Shown here: one piece after another, positions 35,667-47,800 of the stretch
Numbering within the stretch: position 1 is the first letter of the stretch
Layout of the letters: each line of letters opens with the position of its first letter
Origin: Boesenbergia rotunda
Lineage: Eukaryota; Streptophyta; Magnoliopsida; Zingiberales; Zingiberaceae
DNA length: 64,000 nucleotides
Direction of reading: 5' to 3'
Assembly: GCA_024364735.1 (NCBI GenBank)
Contig: JAGFNQ010000733.1
Location: forward strand, 764,724 to 828,723
Position numbers and translations under genes: made by a program
Notes under the pieces: model-generated
What the model was told of the DNA's origin: nothing
What the model saw: only the letters and a program-made list of their open reading frames with translations
The model's database searches: none

Positions 35667-36013
35667 TGTGAGAAAATAATCCAGACGACATTATCATCAC
35701 ACTTTACTTTTTATTTTTATTTTGATAATTTTTATGACTTAGTCTTTGGTTTATGACTTAGTCTTAGGTTAGTCTTTCCTATCTTAATGGGATAACTAGC
35801 GAATTAGTCTTCCTATTTTAATGGGATTAGTTATGAATAAGTCATCTTTGTGGTGTATTTAAAGGGTCCTAGAGGCATGTGAAGTAATATTTCAGTTTTT
35901 GTAAGTTTATTTTTTCCATAATAATAAATTCTTTCGTGATTTTCGTTTTCCTTTATTCTTCTTGCATATTGGTGTGATTTTTGAGTGCGCTATTCTTTAG
36001 GTCTGGGTTAACA
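35667..36013 (+). repeat. 3' LTR of plus-strand Copia element
   Basis: Starts tgtgagaaaataatcc and ends gttaaca; 347 bp, aligning to the left LTR with a few substitutions and deletions. Confidence 0.9.
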
Positions 36014-36518
36014 AAGAACGAACTAATACATACACAAACCGGCATGTTATTATTTTAAAAAAAAACATTCTCTTCTTAAATTGATTCAGACAATTTTCGA
36101 TAAAAAATTAGTGTTGGAATCAATAAAATGACACAGAGAGATGAATTTAATCTAGCATTTTATTTCATATGGAGTTCAAAATAATGACAAATTACGATCA
36201 CCCCCAGAACAAACATCTATTTTTACCTTCCTCGGTACTCCACCCTACACTGCAGTGCCCTCGTTTAGGCCGATTCTTTAACAACTAAGAATCAAACAGT
36301 GTAGTGGGCACCGAATTCATGAGTCGGAAGGAATGGTGCTCGTTCACTGAAGAACTGAAATACATGGCTCGCTAAGAGAAGGTCTTTGTTTGTATATCGC
36401 AGAGACCAAAATGAAAGGCATTGTCACAGATACGGCGGCATGACAAATGTAAAGAAGGAACGATTTACAGAAGTGTTTCACTAGGCATGCCCGCTGCTTC
36501 GAACAAAAATGAAAAGGT

Positions 36519-39500
36519 TTACTGTCCTGCCTTGTCTTTTTTCTTCTTTGCTTTTTTCTTGCCAATCGTGTCACCGGGTGCCTGCTCTTCGTCAACCTGT
36601 TTTATCTTCTTCTTTTCCTTTTTGCTTGGCTCCTCTTCGGGTTGTGGATGGTGCACTAACTCAGCTTCCTGATTTGAACCCTTCTTTTTCTTCCTTTTAA
36701 CTTGCTCTTCAGCTTCATCTCTGGAAGTTGGATCACCAATTGGCGAGTCAGTGTTCACTACCTTAGCTATATTTTTCTTCTTTTTAACCTGCTCTTCGGC
36801 TTCGTCTCTGGAAATTGGCAAGTCGGTGTTCTCCACCTCGGTCAACTTCTTCCTCTTCTTCTTTCTCTTCTCTCCCTCATCCTTGGCCTGGTTTGCATGA
36901 GCCTCATCTGCTGATTTCTCAGTGGGAGTTGGATCTGTTTCCTCGCGCTTCCTCTTCTTTGGAAGTGCTGCTTCCTGTTCACTAGCAGGCTTCGTTGGAG
37001 TAGGGTCAGTTGCTTGACCGAGGACAAGATCAGCTGAGGAATTGTATGTCTACATTGAGAAAGAAACACAGATAAGATTTCAGCAACAGTTTTTGAAAAA
37101 AAAAAAATCCTCAAATTTCTCACAAGAAAACATCAAGAGGGCCAATCTATATACCGTAAGCAACGTAGCATGTAGTATGAAAGAGATACATTGATAAATG
37201 TGAAAGTAGCAAGACTATCCATACCTTTGCCGGAGTGATCAAGGCCCCTACACCCTTCTTTCGATCTTTATCATAGAATTCAATCTTGGGCTTCCCTTTG
37301 GTTGAGCCAGCAGAATGACCCAACTCTCTGCCCTCAAGGACCCTAAGGCGTGCTTCAAGCTATTCAATAAATTTTAGAAATGTCAATGTATGCGCCATGT
37401 GTACGTACAAGGAATGAGATCCTTAATAATTTTTACCTTAGCCCGATTCTCCAATCCCATACTGTTGTCTTGGCCATCACCAAGAGCATCATACCGAATA
37501 GCCAAAGCGGTCTTGGCAGCAAGAGAACGAGATATTTTTCCTTTGATTTTTGGAGCTGCCTGACCAACTAATGATGCATGGAAAATAAGGCCATACTTTG
37601 GTGTAGCATGTTTTGTCTTTAAAGCTCTAAACAATGCCTGCATGTCACCAAGCAACCATTATTAACCAGGTCGATGCAAAACTCAAAGGTAGAAATAACC
37701 AACTTAAAGTTATAAGCAATTCCTCTAAAGACAGTGGAGACAATCCTGCATTTAAGGATCAACCCCTGCAAAATTGAATGGAAATGATAGTTGTAGCAAC
37801 TGAATGCAGATGAACAAAAACGGTCATTAAGTTACGTATGATACAACCCTCTATTGTGCATGTAAGGTAGGGGAGAATGCATATGTCGCATCGAAACTGT
37901 GTGACAATAAGACAAATATTTCAGTGTTCCCTTTATTTATTGTTCCTTTTCACTAAATGCCAAAAACTCCTGAAGGAAAACTTGAAACATATGACCCATT
38001 CCAAGATAGGCAGGACTATTGGGAGGATCATGAACAATATCTCTGCCACAAAGGAGTACAATTTAGTTCTCTGCCTCAATAATTAGACATGCAAGTCTCG
38101 GAAGAGAAACCACATTAAAGGTTCTCCGCCTGAGTTTAAGTATTTATAGAGCTTCACAACTTGCATCTGAGAATAGTCATTATAGATTCATTGCTACTGT
38201 AAACAATTAAACTACACATGGAACAAATCAGCAACAATAGATAAATATAACAGATAGTTCAAAGAATTGGAAGAGATGTCAAAAGAGTAGCAACCTATCT
38301 CCTACCAAATAAAACCAAAACTCAACAATTATAGAAGAAAACAAGATTATTGCCACCAAAAATTATTCTCAAAGCAACCATTTGTGAAGTCACATAAAAG
38401 CATAAATGAGAAATCAGTATTTTAATCCAACCTAGAATAATTGGAACCATACTTTTGATAAATAAGTGTTCAAATACTTCATCCATCAAGAATACCACAA
38501 CACCACCAAACTCGCACTATCCATCATAGTTTCTCTCACAACGATCACATCTATGATTACACTAAGGCAAGCATTTTTGAAAGTGAGATAAAAAAATAGA
38601 AGGTATACCTTTTCAGCACCAAGAATCTGAACTGTGCTTCCAGGTTGCTTTGCTAGATTTACTAAACTACCACCGTGAGCAATAAGGCGTGCTCCAACCA
38701 GCTCCCCAACGAGAGCCGTCAAATTAGGTGCTATCGTGTTCATTCTACTTTTCAGGTAGTCATAAAGCTGAGCTCTATACTCCGAAAGAGCTAGCACCTG
38801 ATCACAGAGTTCCTTAATGTTAACCAAGTCTAAATCACTAACTTCAGTTCCCATCGATATCACTGCTGCTTCTTTCAACTCTGTTTCAATCTCATCGGAC
38901 AGTATCTGTCAACATGAACACAAAATTATTTGCAGTGGAAACAACACAATTTCCTTCAGTAATTGTGCTAGAGGAGCTCATGTTTTACCTCAGAAAAATC
39001 AAGAGAAACAGCATTTGTACGATTGCCCATCAGCTTAACTACTTTTGCATACTGAATATTGTCTTGTACAATTTTAGCAAGCTCTGGAAAATGCCATCCG
39101 TACCATTCCCGAACTCTCATGGCATAGGTATTGAGCTCTTTGTCTAAATCATCCAACAAACCAATAGCTTGAATAATCATTGTATCAACCTAAACAGATA
39201 TCAAAACAAAATTTCTTTAAAATCACAAGATTTTGAAAAGTTCAGTTTACGAGAGGTGGATCGAATTATACATGCACAAAATTTTGTATTTCTTATAATT
39301 GAGTTTCAGTAAAGTTAGACCCGCCAAGAAAATCAAGAATGTAAAACAAATGAGATATTAAAAACAGGTGTGTTTTATACAAATCTATTCCTCATAGGTG
39401 ATGTTATTGTATTCAGCATTAATATATTTGGTAGGAATTGATGTAGAAAAGCAATTTCAGAACATACCCAGACCACTTTAAATCACAAGCTACAAAGTAG

Positions 39501-40388
39501 TAGGAGTAACCTTTTCAGGGCTGAATTTTAGCTTGTATCTGGATAAGCTGTGGGACAATCCCAAGCTCATTGGAGCTAAATCTTGTACAGCTAACCCAGA
39601 AATGAGTTCCGTCAGCTGGTTCCTGAGCCCCCTCATCAGCTCCATCACAGTATTGTTGTGAAGACAATCAATTTTCTACAGATCATAGAATGCAAAACTC
39701 AGATTGTATAACTAGTATGCCAAACATGATTAAGCACTTTAATTAGCAAACCAATTTATCCTTTATTGCATTGCCAAGTTTTGAGTCAGCCACAGCCAAG
39801 GTTTCGCCATCACAATGAGCACGTAAAAACTTCCTCAGTCCCTTGCTGGGCTTGCTATCAATCAATAAGGTTGTGGCAGATAATGCATCGGAAGTGTTGT
39901 CAAATTTATTAAAAGCTTGCAGCTTCACAATCTGGCAAAAAGAAGGGAAATTATTTTAAAAAATCAGTATGGCGGCAGAAAAAGAACTGAACAATCCGGC
40001 CACTTGAATTATCTAAAGTGCCCTAAGACAGAAATTAGTTCCCCATGTGAAACCATTCGTTCCATAATGGGCATTCCCAACAAAGTAGGAAAGAACCTAA
40101 TCAATAGTGAACATTTACAGTCAGGGAGAAAAAGCAATATATCGAGTGACCTTTCTAGCTGACTCTGCACTTGTGAACTCCTTCCATAAATCCTGAAATA
40201 GAAGATGGAAAACGGTAAACCATGATTGAAGATAAAGCGTGTTTGTCAACACAGCCTCCTAGACAAAATCTGCAACTTCAATTAGGAACACCGAACACGC
40301 CCATCCGTACCTCGACCTTGTCGAGCTTTCCTTCATCCAAAACCTTGAACAGGGCAAACCCCGCAGGGGTTTCGAACAACACTAGCAT
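36519..40388 (-). CDS. NOP58: NOP58, box C/D snoRNP core protein
   Basis: NOP58 is a core nucleolar protein of box C/D snoRNPs, which guide rRNA 2'-O-methylation. Nine coding exons: 40388-40311, 40192-40151, 39931-39752, 39675-39511, 39189-38989, 38905-38609, 37637-37437, 37359-37225 and 37049-36519. Lengths sum to 1830 nt, an unbroken frame of 609 residues. Start MLVLFETPAGFALFKVLDEG is the family N terminus. The Nop domain follows (YRAQLYDYLKSRMNTIAPNLTALVGELVGARLIAHGGSL in two parts) with KHATPKYGLIFHASLVGQ. The C terminus is a long Lys/Glu-rich tail ending KKKKDKAGQ, with two near-repeats containing SRDEAEEQVKKKK. The tail makes it longer than typical members of about 500-560 residues. 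The locus appears functional. Introns of this gene could host snoRNAs; I did not identify any. Confidence 0.93.
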
Positions 40389-40860
40389 CGCAGCAGCAGC
40401 AACCTGCATCACCAAATCAAAAAGATAAATTACATACGAGAAAGGGACCGCATATGCAAGATGAAATATTAGCCAAACAGAACATCTCGAAGAGACCAAA
40501 AGGTTCATATTAGACTACTACGAAACAAACATCATTAGGGCATAGGACACCAAAAGAAAATTAAAGTGGAAGCTCATCGAGAAGAGTGGAAACGGCAAAG
40601 AATCGCAATCGAGTAGCGAGGGGCAAGGGAGGAATCCATGCCGGCGAGGAAAGAGAGGTAATGGCTTCCGTACCTTGCCCGACGTCGTCGGCTTCCGAGG
40701 GCGGCGCGCTTGTAACAATGGAGGCGGCGAGGAGCGGCAGCCGGTAGGGGAGAGGACCGTAGCAGGAGTTTTTGAAGGGCTCCTGATCACGAAGAGAAGG
40801 GATCACCGTTGCTTGACGAGTTAGAGAAACAGTGATCGTAGGATAAGTTACATCGGTAGA
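40389..40860 (-). promoter_or_regulatory. NOP58 5' leader and promoter region
   Basis: About 430 bp upstream of the ATG are GC-richer than the spacer beyond, with a possible leader intron (CTGCAG near 40410 read on the minus strand). The short frames here on the minus strand lack protein-like features. Confidence 0.4.
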
Positions 40861-41390
40861 TGATCCTATTTTTATGGAAGAAAAAAGGGAAAAATTTCTT
40901 AAAGTCTACTGTCTCAAAATTTTATTTTGCATGCAATCCTCAAAAATTTTCTTTACATACAATTCCTTATGAGATTGATAAGACAATTTAAGTATAAAAG
41001 TTAAAATTTTAAATATATAAAATTACATCCACCACGTCAAGAAATTTTTACTCTTTTATATTCAAATTTTACTTTTTATACTTAAGTTTCACTTTTTATA
41101 CTCAATTGTTACTGATGTATACTCAATTTTTACTCTTTTATACTCAATCTATCATAGAGTGAATATAAAAAAAATCTCAAATAGAAAATACTTACAAAGA
41201 TCAAATAGAAATTAAAAAATTTTCTACAATTTATCGAAGAAAAATATGATAAATTTTTTCAATGATACTTTTTCACTTTTCTATGATAGAAAAACACCAA
41301 CGGACATAATATTAGTTCTAAATTTTCTTCTGCCATGGAGCTTAAATTTAAATTTAATTTTTAAGAAAAAACATTTAAAATTAATTCTTG

Positions 41391-41466
<76 letters not shown>

Positions 41467-41818
41467 TGAAGATTCTCTTTTGAACTACTGAGTATGAACT
41501 TGTGCTTTTGAATTTATCCCGTGGACGAATCCAGTAAACCAACTAGGACGACCACCGACCTACAAAATATTTGAGCTTAGAGGTAGAGCGCCGTTAATGG
41601 CACCGCTCATGCATTCCAACATAACGTAGCGTTCATGCCTCGGCTGTGGCAAAGGAACGACAGTGCAAAGATACAAATTAACATACATATTTCGTTTTTC
41701 TTCTTGGGGGATAAATATGTTTTCTACCCATCTTAAGCTGCTGATGGATACGAAGCCATTCTCGCATTGACAAAATGTTTGCAGCTGCATCATGCTCCAA
41801 AATAAGATTTGAACAGCC
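40861..41818. other. Spacer between NOP58 and ISWI
   Basis: AT-rich. Around 41040-41150 a unit close to ttttatactcaatttttact repeats several times. A long AT microsatellite follows. The right part, from about 41560, is the 3' untranslated region of the ISWI gene. No gene seen. Confidence 0.5.
41392..41462. repeat. (AT)n microsatellite
   Basis: About thirty-five uninterrupted ta/at dinucleotides. Confidence 0.95.
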
Positions 41819-44800
41819 TCATCGCCGCCGCCTCCCCTAACCAAAATCAAATGGCACATTGAAGTCTTATTCCCACAGGTAGCAATTTGCATATATTTTA
41901 GTAGCTTACCGAGCTCATGTAGTCATCCATGGATGATTGTTTTCTCTTTTTGAAGGAAGTCAGAGCAGGAGTCTCCATAGTCGGGCCCTTTGATGATGAC
42001 CGCTTTGTTGGTGTCTGAAAAGGCATTGAAACAGTTATTAGGCCAAGACAATTGCAAGAGCCATGAGTCGACACGATCAGAAGTACAAAAGCAGTTGAGT
42101 ACCCTAGAGAGCTTTTTATCTTTCCGTGCTTGTCTTTCCCGCTCATCGAATTCTTGGTTTTCTTTCTCCACTAAACGTATAAGGGTATCACAGCGTCTGG
42201 CAAGCTCCTGAGTCGTTCGAGACTTGACAAACCAATCAAACCGAAACAAGGGTGAGGTACGAAATGCTGCCTTGAGCTCGTCCCAGTTGCCATAACCAAG
42301 TTTGTGTACCATGCACAACTAAAATAATTAACACAAAAGGTCAAGATGTTAAAGTATAGGTTTCAATTGGAAAGGGATGAGAGAGCTTAATTACCATGAA
42401 ACGATCACATTCTTCATTATACAATTTTCCTTTATTTTGGCCATACTGAATCTTCAGTTCCAACCATGGGTTCTTATAACGGTCCAACTTCTTGCCAATT
42501 GCTCTCATTATCTCTTCCTTTCGTGAGATTCTTGCCTCGCCTCTCTCGATGATCTTAATGATGCGATCATAGTCTGAAAATTCAAAAATAAATAGAAGCG
42601 CTCAGAATTGTGATGCTGCATAGACCGAAGAGAAGTGAGTCGAGGGCAGAATACCATTTAATTCTTTGTATCTCTGTCTAAAGACATCGGCATATCTTTC
42701 CACCTCTTCTTCTGTTTTCCCCTCCATTTCTGATGCTATACTCTTAATATCATTCCGGCCATACTTCTCGCATGCTCGAGTGAAAGCATTGAAGTCTTTC
42801 CTTGTCCAAGTTGAAAAGCCCTAAAAAGGAAAATTATATAACAAAGATGGGCACTATATGCATACGTATTGCCTAATGAACACACCTCTTCAAGCAGCTG
42901 GTCCTTCTCTGCTTGTTCCTCTGCAGTCAATGGATCTCCTAAATCTGTTTTGCCCACGATATGACCAAATTTATTTAATTAATCAATCAATGAAGTATAC
43001 ATGTGCAAATTAATTCTAGTACCTTCAGGTTCCTCTTCATCGCCTATTGTATCTTTTAACTGATTCTTTTGATGAGATTGCTGAAATTACAAGGAAAATG
43101 CAGGGGAAAAGGTTATATTTAAAATAACCAAAAGGTTATATTTAAACTCTCAGCTTAGGTGTATCCATCAATTTGCAAAATGAAACATAGAACAGATGAT
43201 TATTTATATTATTTCAATAATTAGAACTTAGATCAACAATTTTCAGTAATTTGGCATAAAGAAAAACAAGAGAGGAACACACCATGAGATATCGAACTTC
43301 TTTCTCATACAACTCACTCAACCTCTGAGTGTTGAAAAACTGAAAATCATGCCTGTGATATTACAACAAAAATAATTAGTGTGATAGATAGCACCATATA
43401 CATAAGTGAGCATGTAAGATCAACTAACTTACAATTGAGGCATACGGGGAATTCGTGGTTCTTTAGATTTTGTTGGAGCGCCTTGACGCATTGCTTGCTT
43501 GAAATATTCAGCATCAGAATAACTAAACACCAAAAGTAGCACATTAGACACAATGACTTCAACCAATATGCATACTTGCCCACAATATTACATCTTACTT
43601 TCGTTTTCTTTCCCTCCTGGATGGCTCGACCCAGTTATCAGCAACTATTTTTTTGAAGTCAACCTTGTTAACATCCTTAGTCAGCAAATTTGGATGTCAA
43701 TCCAATAAAAGTGAAGATAAGTATACTTCGAAGTCCACACATACCTTCTCATCATCAAAATCGTACAAGTCAGCAGCTGTAACGAAGAACAGAAATTACA
43801 CAAGTCACCAAAGGAAATATCTAAGAATTGCTATCAGAAAGGAATCAGCATACTGTCATCCATCTTAAACTTTATCGCATCCTCTGTAAACTTTTTCATT
43901 TTCACATCAAGTTCAGCAGTCGCTTCTTCTCCTTTAGCTATGATACGATCAATGTCCTCATCAGTTATTGTACTGTCCTTGGAGCTAAAAACCATTTCAG
44001 CACCAAATCTAACCATTTGTAGAAGTTCATCTTTATTAACAGCTGCATTGAGGAAGTTATTGATTAGAAACAAAAAAAAAAAAACCAGATAGATAATGGA
44101 TAAATTGCTTGAACCACAGGCAGTAAGCTCTTTGAAGAAATCATTACTTTTTTGTTCCGCTAATCGTCCTTGTTGAATAACCAAGGCATCAAGTGCAAGC
44201 TTCTTGTATGCTCTCTCTATCACTTTCTCCTCGATTGCAAACTGCATTTAGATATGTCAAATAATTCAAAAACACCATTAAACTAAACTGAAATATTATG
44301 ATACCTCAGTACAGAAACGGAACACTTGAACTTCTTTCTTTTGGCCAATTCTATGAGCACGATCCTGTGCTTGCAAATCAACTTGTGGATTCCTGTAGAG
44401 GAGTATCCATAAAATTTAGTGATGGGCATAAATGTAGCAACAGGATTCACACAGGAAGAGGAATACCAGTCACTGTCATAGAGAATGACAACATCTGCAG
44501 TAGCAAGATTAATTCCCAGTCCACCAGCTCTTGTAGAAAGTAAGAAAATGAACTTTTGGCTTCCAGGTTGATTAAATGTTTCAATTGAAGCATCCCGTTC
44601 TTCTCCCCCAGTATTCCCATCAATCCGGCAATATTGGTACCCTCGATATAGCAAGTAATCTTCCAGTATGTCCAGAAGTCTAGTCATCTAAATTACAACA
44701 CATACAGGAGTGTTAAATCAATAAAACACTAATATGTTACCTTCTACTGTAAGTAAGACTGGGCGGCTATGTATGAAACAAGTTGGGGGGAAAAGTCTGA

Positions 44801-47800
44801 TTATGAGAAACAAGATATGTAAATAACAAGCATTAGAAGCATACTGGGCACCTATATATGAAACAAGTTGGAACAAACAGTTTGATTATGACAAACAAGA
44901 TATGTAGACAACAAAGCTTAAATATCACAAGTTTCAAATAGGTTAAAAGTGAAAAAGGTTAAAAGTGAGGGGGAAAAAAGGCTTTGCGTGCAGTTCCAAA
45001 ATGATAAACTGAAGAACCAATTGATATAGACCTGTGAAAATATTAGAACTCTGGAATCTCGTTCCTTCAGTTTAGGCAACAGCTTATCTAACAGGACCAT
45101 TTTTCCTGCAAAAACAACTATAAGTTCAGAAAGCAAGGAATTATCACTATAATAAAATTATCATACTTCAACTGAGGTAAAAATACCTCAAAAGAATTAG
45201 GAGTTACCTGCATTTGTAATAAGATGTTCTCCAGTTGTATAAGGCGGCCCAGGTTCTGCACCTTGGAATAGATATGGATGATTGCAACATTTTCGCAATT
45301 GCATAGCAATGTTCAAAAGACGCTTGCGCTCCCCTCCAGCATTAATGACCTCCAAATCTTTTTGAAGCAAAGCCCGATAATAATGTTTTTGCATTTGCGA
45401 CATTCCTACCTTGAGTATAGTTTCCTTTTTTGGTGGCAAACCCTTTTCAACATCAGATTTCAATCTTCTCAAAAGAAATGGGCGAAGAACCTGTAAGTGA
45501 AGAAATGCCCCACGTTTACAAATACATAGATCAGGAGTAGCATAATCTTGATTTGTAATTAATGGATATATGAAAACACACCTTGTGAAGTTGTTGAACA
45601 ACCTCTTGCTGATCATTCTCTCCAGATATTTGGAACCATTCATCAAAAGTTTCAGAAGAACTAAATATCTCAGGAAGCAGAAAATTAAGAAGAGCCCAAA
45701 GCTCATGCAGATTGTTCTGCGCAAAGGAACAATTGCTAATCATATATCAGATTATTGAACTAATGTTTTGAACATTAATTCATACAATTCCTTTTAGTCA
45801 CAAGTATTACAGTATCCCAATAATTGAGAAAACAATGAAAAACACCATACAATTTTATTTTAATGATAGTTAACATCTATCTTTCTGAATATATTATAAA
45901 TGCAATAAACATCTGCATATTTCAGTTTTAATAAATACATAAAATATTAACAAGACCTAAAGTAACAAAAATGAATGTCCAAAGTTCACACACCAAAAAA
46001 TGCAAACTACGTTAAAAAGATTGGAAGAGGAAAGAAAAACAATATGTAGAAAAAAAGAAGCAATATGAAATATGAACCAATATATTCTTAAAATTTGATT
46101 TAATTGATTTACATATTACTAGTGATTTAGCCTTACAGAGGAATAAGATCCATGTGCTCAATCCCAAATAATTGGGACAACATGGATTGATGATGATAAT
46201 AATGACAACCACCAAGCTTTAAGGAATCCCTCTCACTACTATACTAAAAGCCAAAAGAAAAGAATAGATTACCTGAAGTGGTGTTCCCGTGATAAGAAGG
46301 CGGTAATTAGTATTATAAAGTCTCATTGTTTTAGAAAGAAGGGAATTTTCATTCTTTATCCGATGAGCTTCATCAATGATCACATAGCGCCAACTAAACC
46401 GTCTTAAAGCGTTCTTTTCTTTGATAGCCATTTCAAAACTAGTTACGCACACATCAAACTTCCCAGCCACCAACAAATTTTCACGAATATGTCTCTGTCA
46501 AATAGCACAAACAAATTAAAAAATATACCCACACAGTTTCTTGCAGCTAGAAAATGAAACGACATCTGCAGAAATTAGAGAAACACGTTTAGGCAATTGA
46601 CTGACTCTTTCTTCAGGATCCCCGAGAAATTTTATAGGGCACAGAACAGGACAGAATCGCCGAATTTCCCTCATCCAGTTGCCGAGAGTAGATTTTGGTG
46701 CTACCACCATGTGAGGACCTGTTATTCCTCTACATTCATGCAAATAGCCAAGTAGAGAGATGGTTTGCAATGTCTTTCCAAGACCCTAACAAGAGGAATA
46801 CAGATTGTTGGCTATATACTTTCAATATAAAAACAAAGCAAATGCTCCAAAATAAGTCGACATAAAACTAGGGTCAAGATTTAATAAAGATTATAAAATC
46901 TTTCCTTTGCAGTACCATTTCATCAGCTAGAATTCCATTAATTCCATTTTCATACAATCTTATTAGCCAATTCAATCCAGCAAGCTGATAATCTCTCATT
47001 TTTCCTTGTATACCTGCAGAAGTAGGTAAAGCATGAACATTGAAGATCAAAATTTACATCATATGTTAATCAGTAAAAATAACCGATTAAAAAAACGAAA
47101 ATCTGACATATTAGAAATGGATGTTTCATCAAATACTATTGATTGGTATTAGATATGTCAATCCAAATACTATTGTTGGTTTAAGTCAATCCAGATATCT
47201 ATGTAGCCAATCATGACAATAGACTATCAATAATAGCAAAATAAACTGAATATAAAAGTATTTATGTGTCAATTAAATTCATTGTAATCCATCAATACAA
47301 GTTATTTCATATAATAATTATTGTTGTTGCTGTTATTACTATTTTTATTATTACCATTACTACATTTAAAATATCATATTATTGTTGTTTTTATCTAATA
47401 ACATAATATTGAAATCTCAAATATTATCATATTTTGTTAATATGGAATAAATACTAAAAGACATTAAAAAACTATTGCCCTTATTAGACAAAGTAATAAA
47501 ATTAAATCTATTACTTTTATTATTTTATAATATAGATTATTGTTTTATGATATATATATATATATATAGTAAAAGTAATGCAATAACAAGAATGACAACA
47601 TGGACTTAATAAGAAAAAGATCTCAGCAGAACAAATATCTTACAAGATGGCTGTGTGACCAAACGGGTCCCTCCGGCACCTGAAAGAGCATCCTCTTCCT
47701 CCTTAAGGTACTCTTCATCTTCTTCTTCCTCTGTTATTTTAGATGCATGACGCCCCCTGAAAAGTAGGGAACTAATTACAACTTTATTACAAGACAAACA

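Larger units (their letters stand above)
28685..36013 (+). mobile_element. Copia LTR retrotransposon, plus orientation
   Basis: LTRs at 28685-29052 and 35667-36013 start tgtgagaaaataatcc and end in aaca. The element is flanked by the exact duplication aagaa (28680-28684 and 36014-36018). A primer site and polypurine tract lie next to the LTRs. Inside are gag, protease, integrase, RT and RNase H in Copia order, now with several stops. Without the solo LTR inserted at 31315-33592 it would be about 5.05 kb, a normal Copia size. Its left end is 110 bp upstream of the SCAMP start codon, so it separates that gene from its upstream promoter. Confidence 0.92.

Noticed and set aside
37640..38600. Box C/D snoRNA inside NOP58 introns
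   Set aside because: I looked for paired C and D boxes with a closing stem in the larger introns and found none that was convincing.
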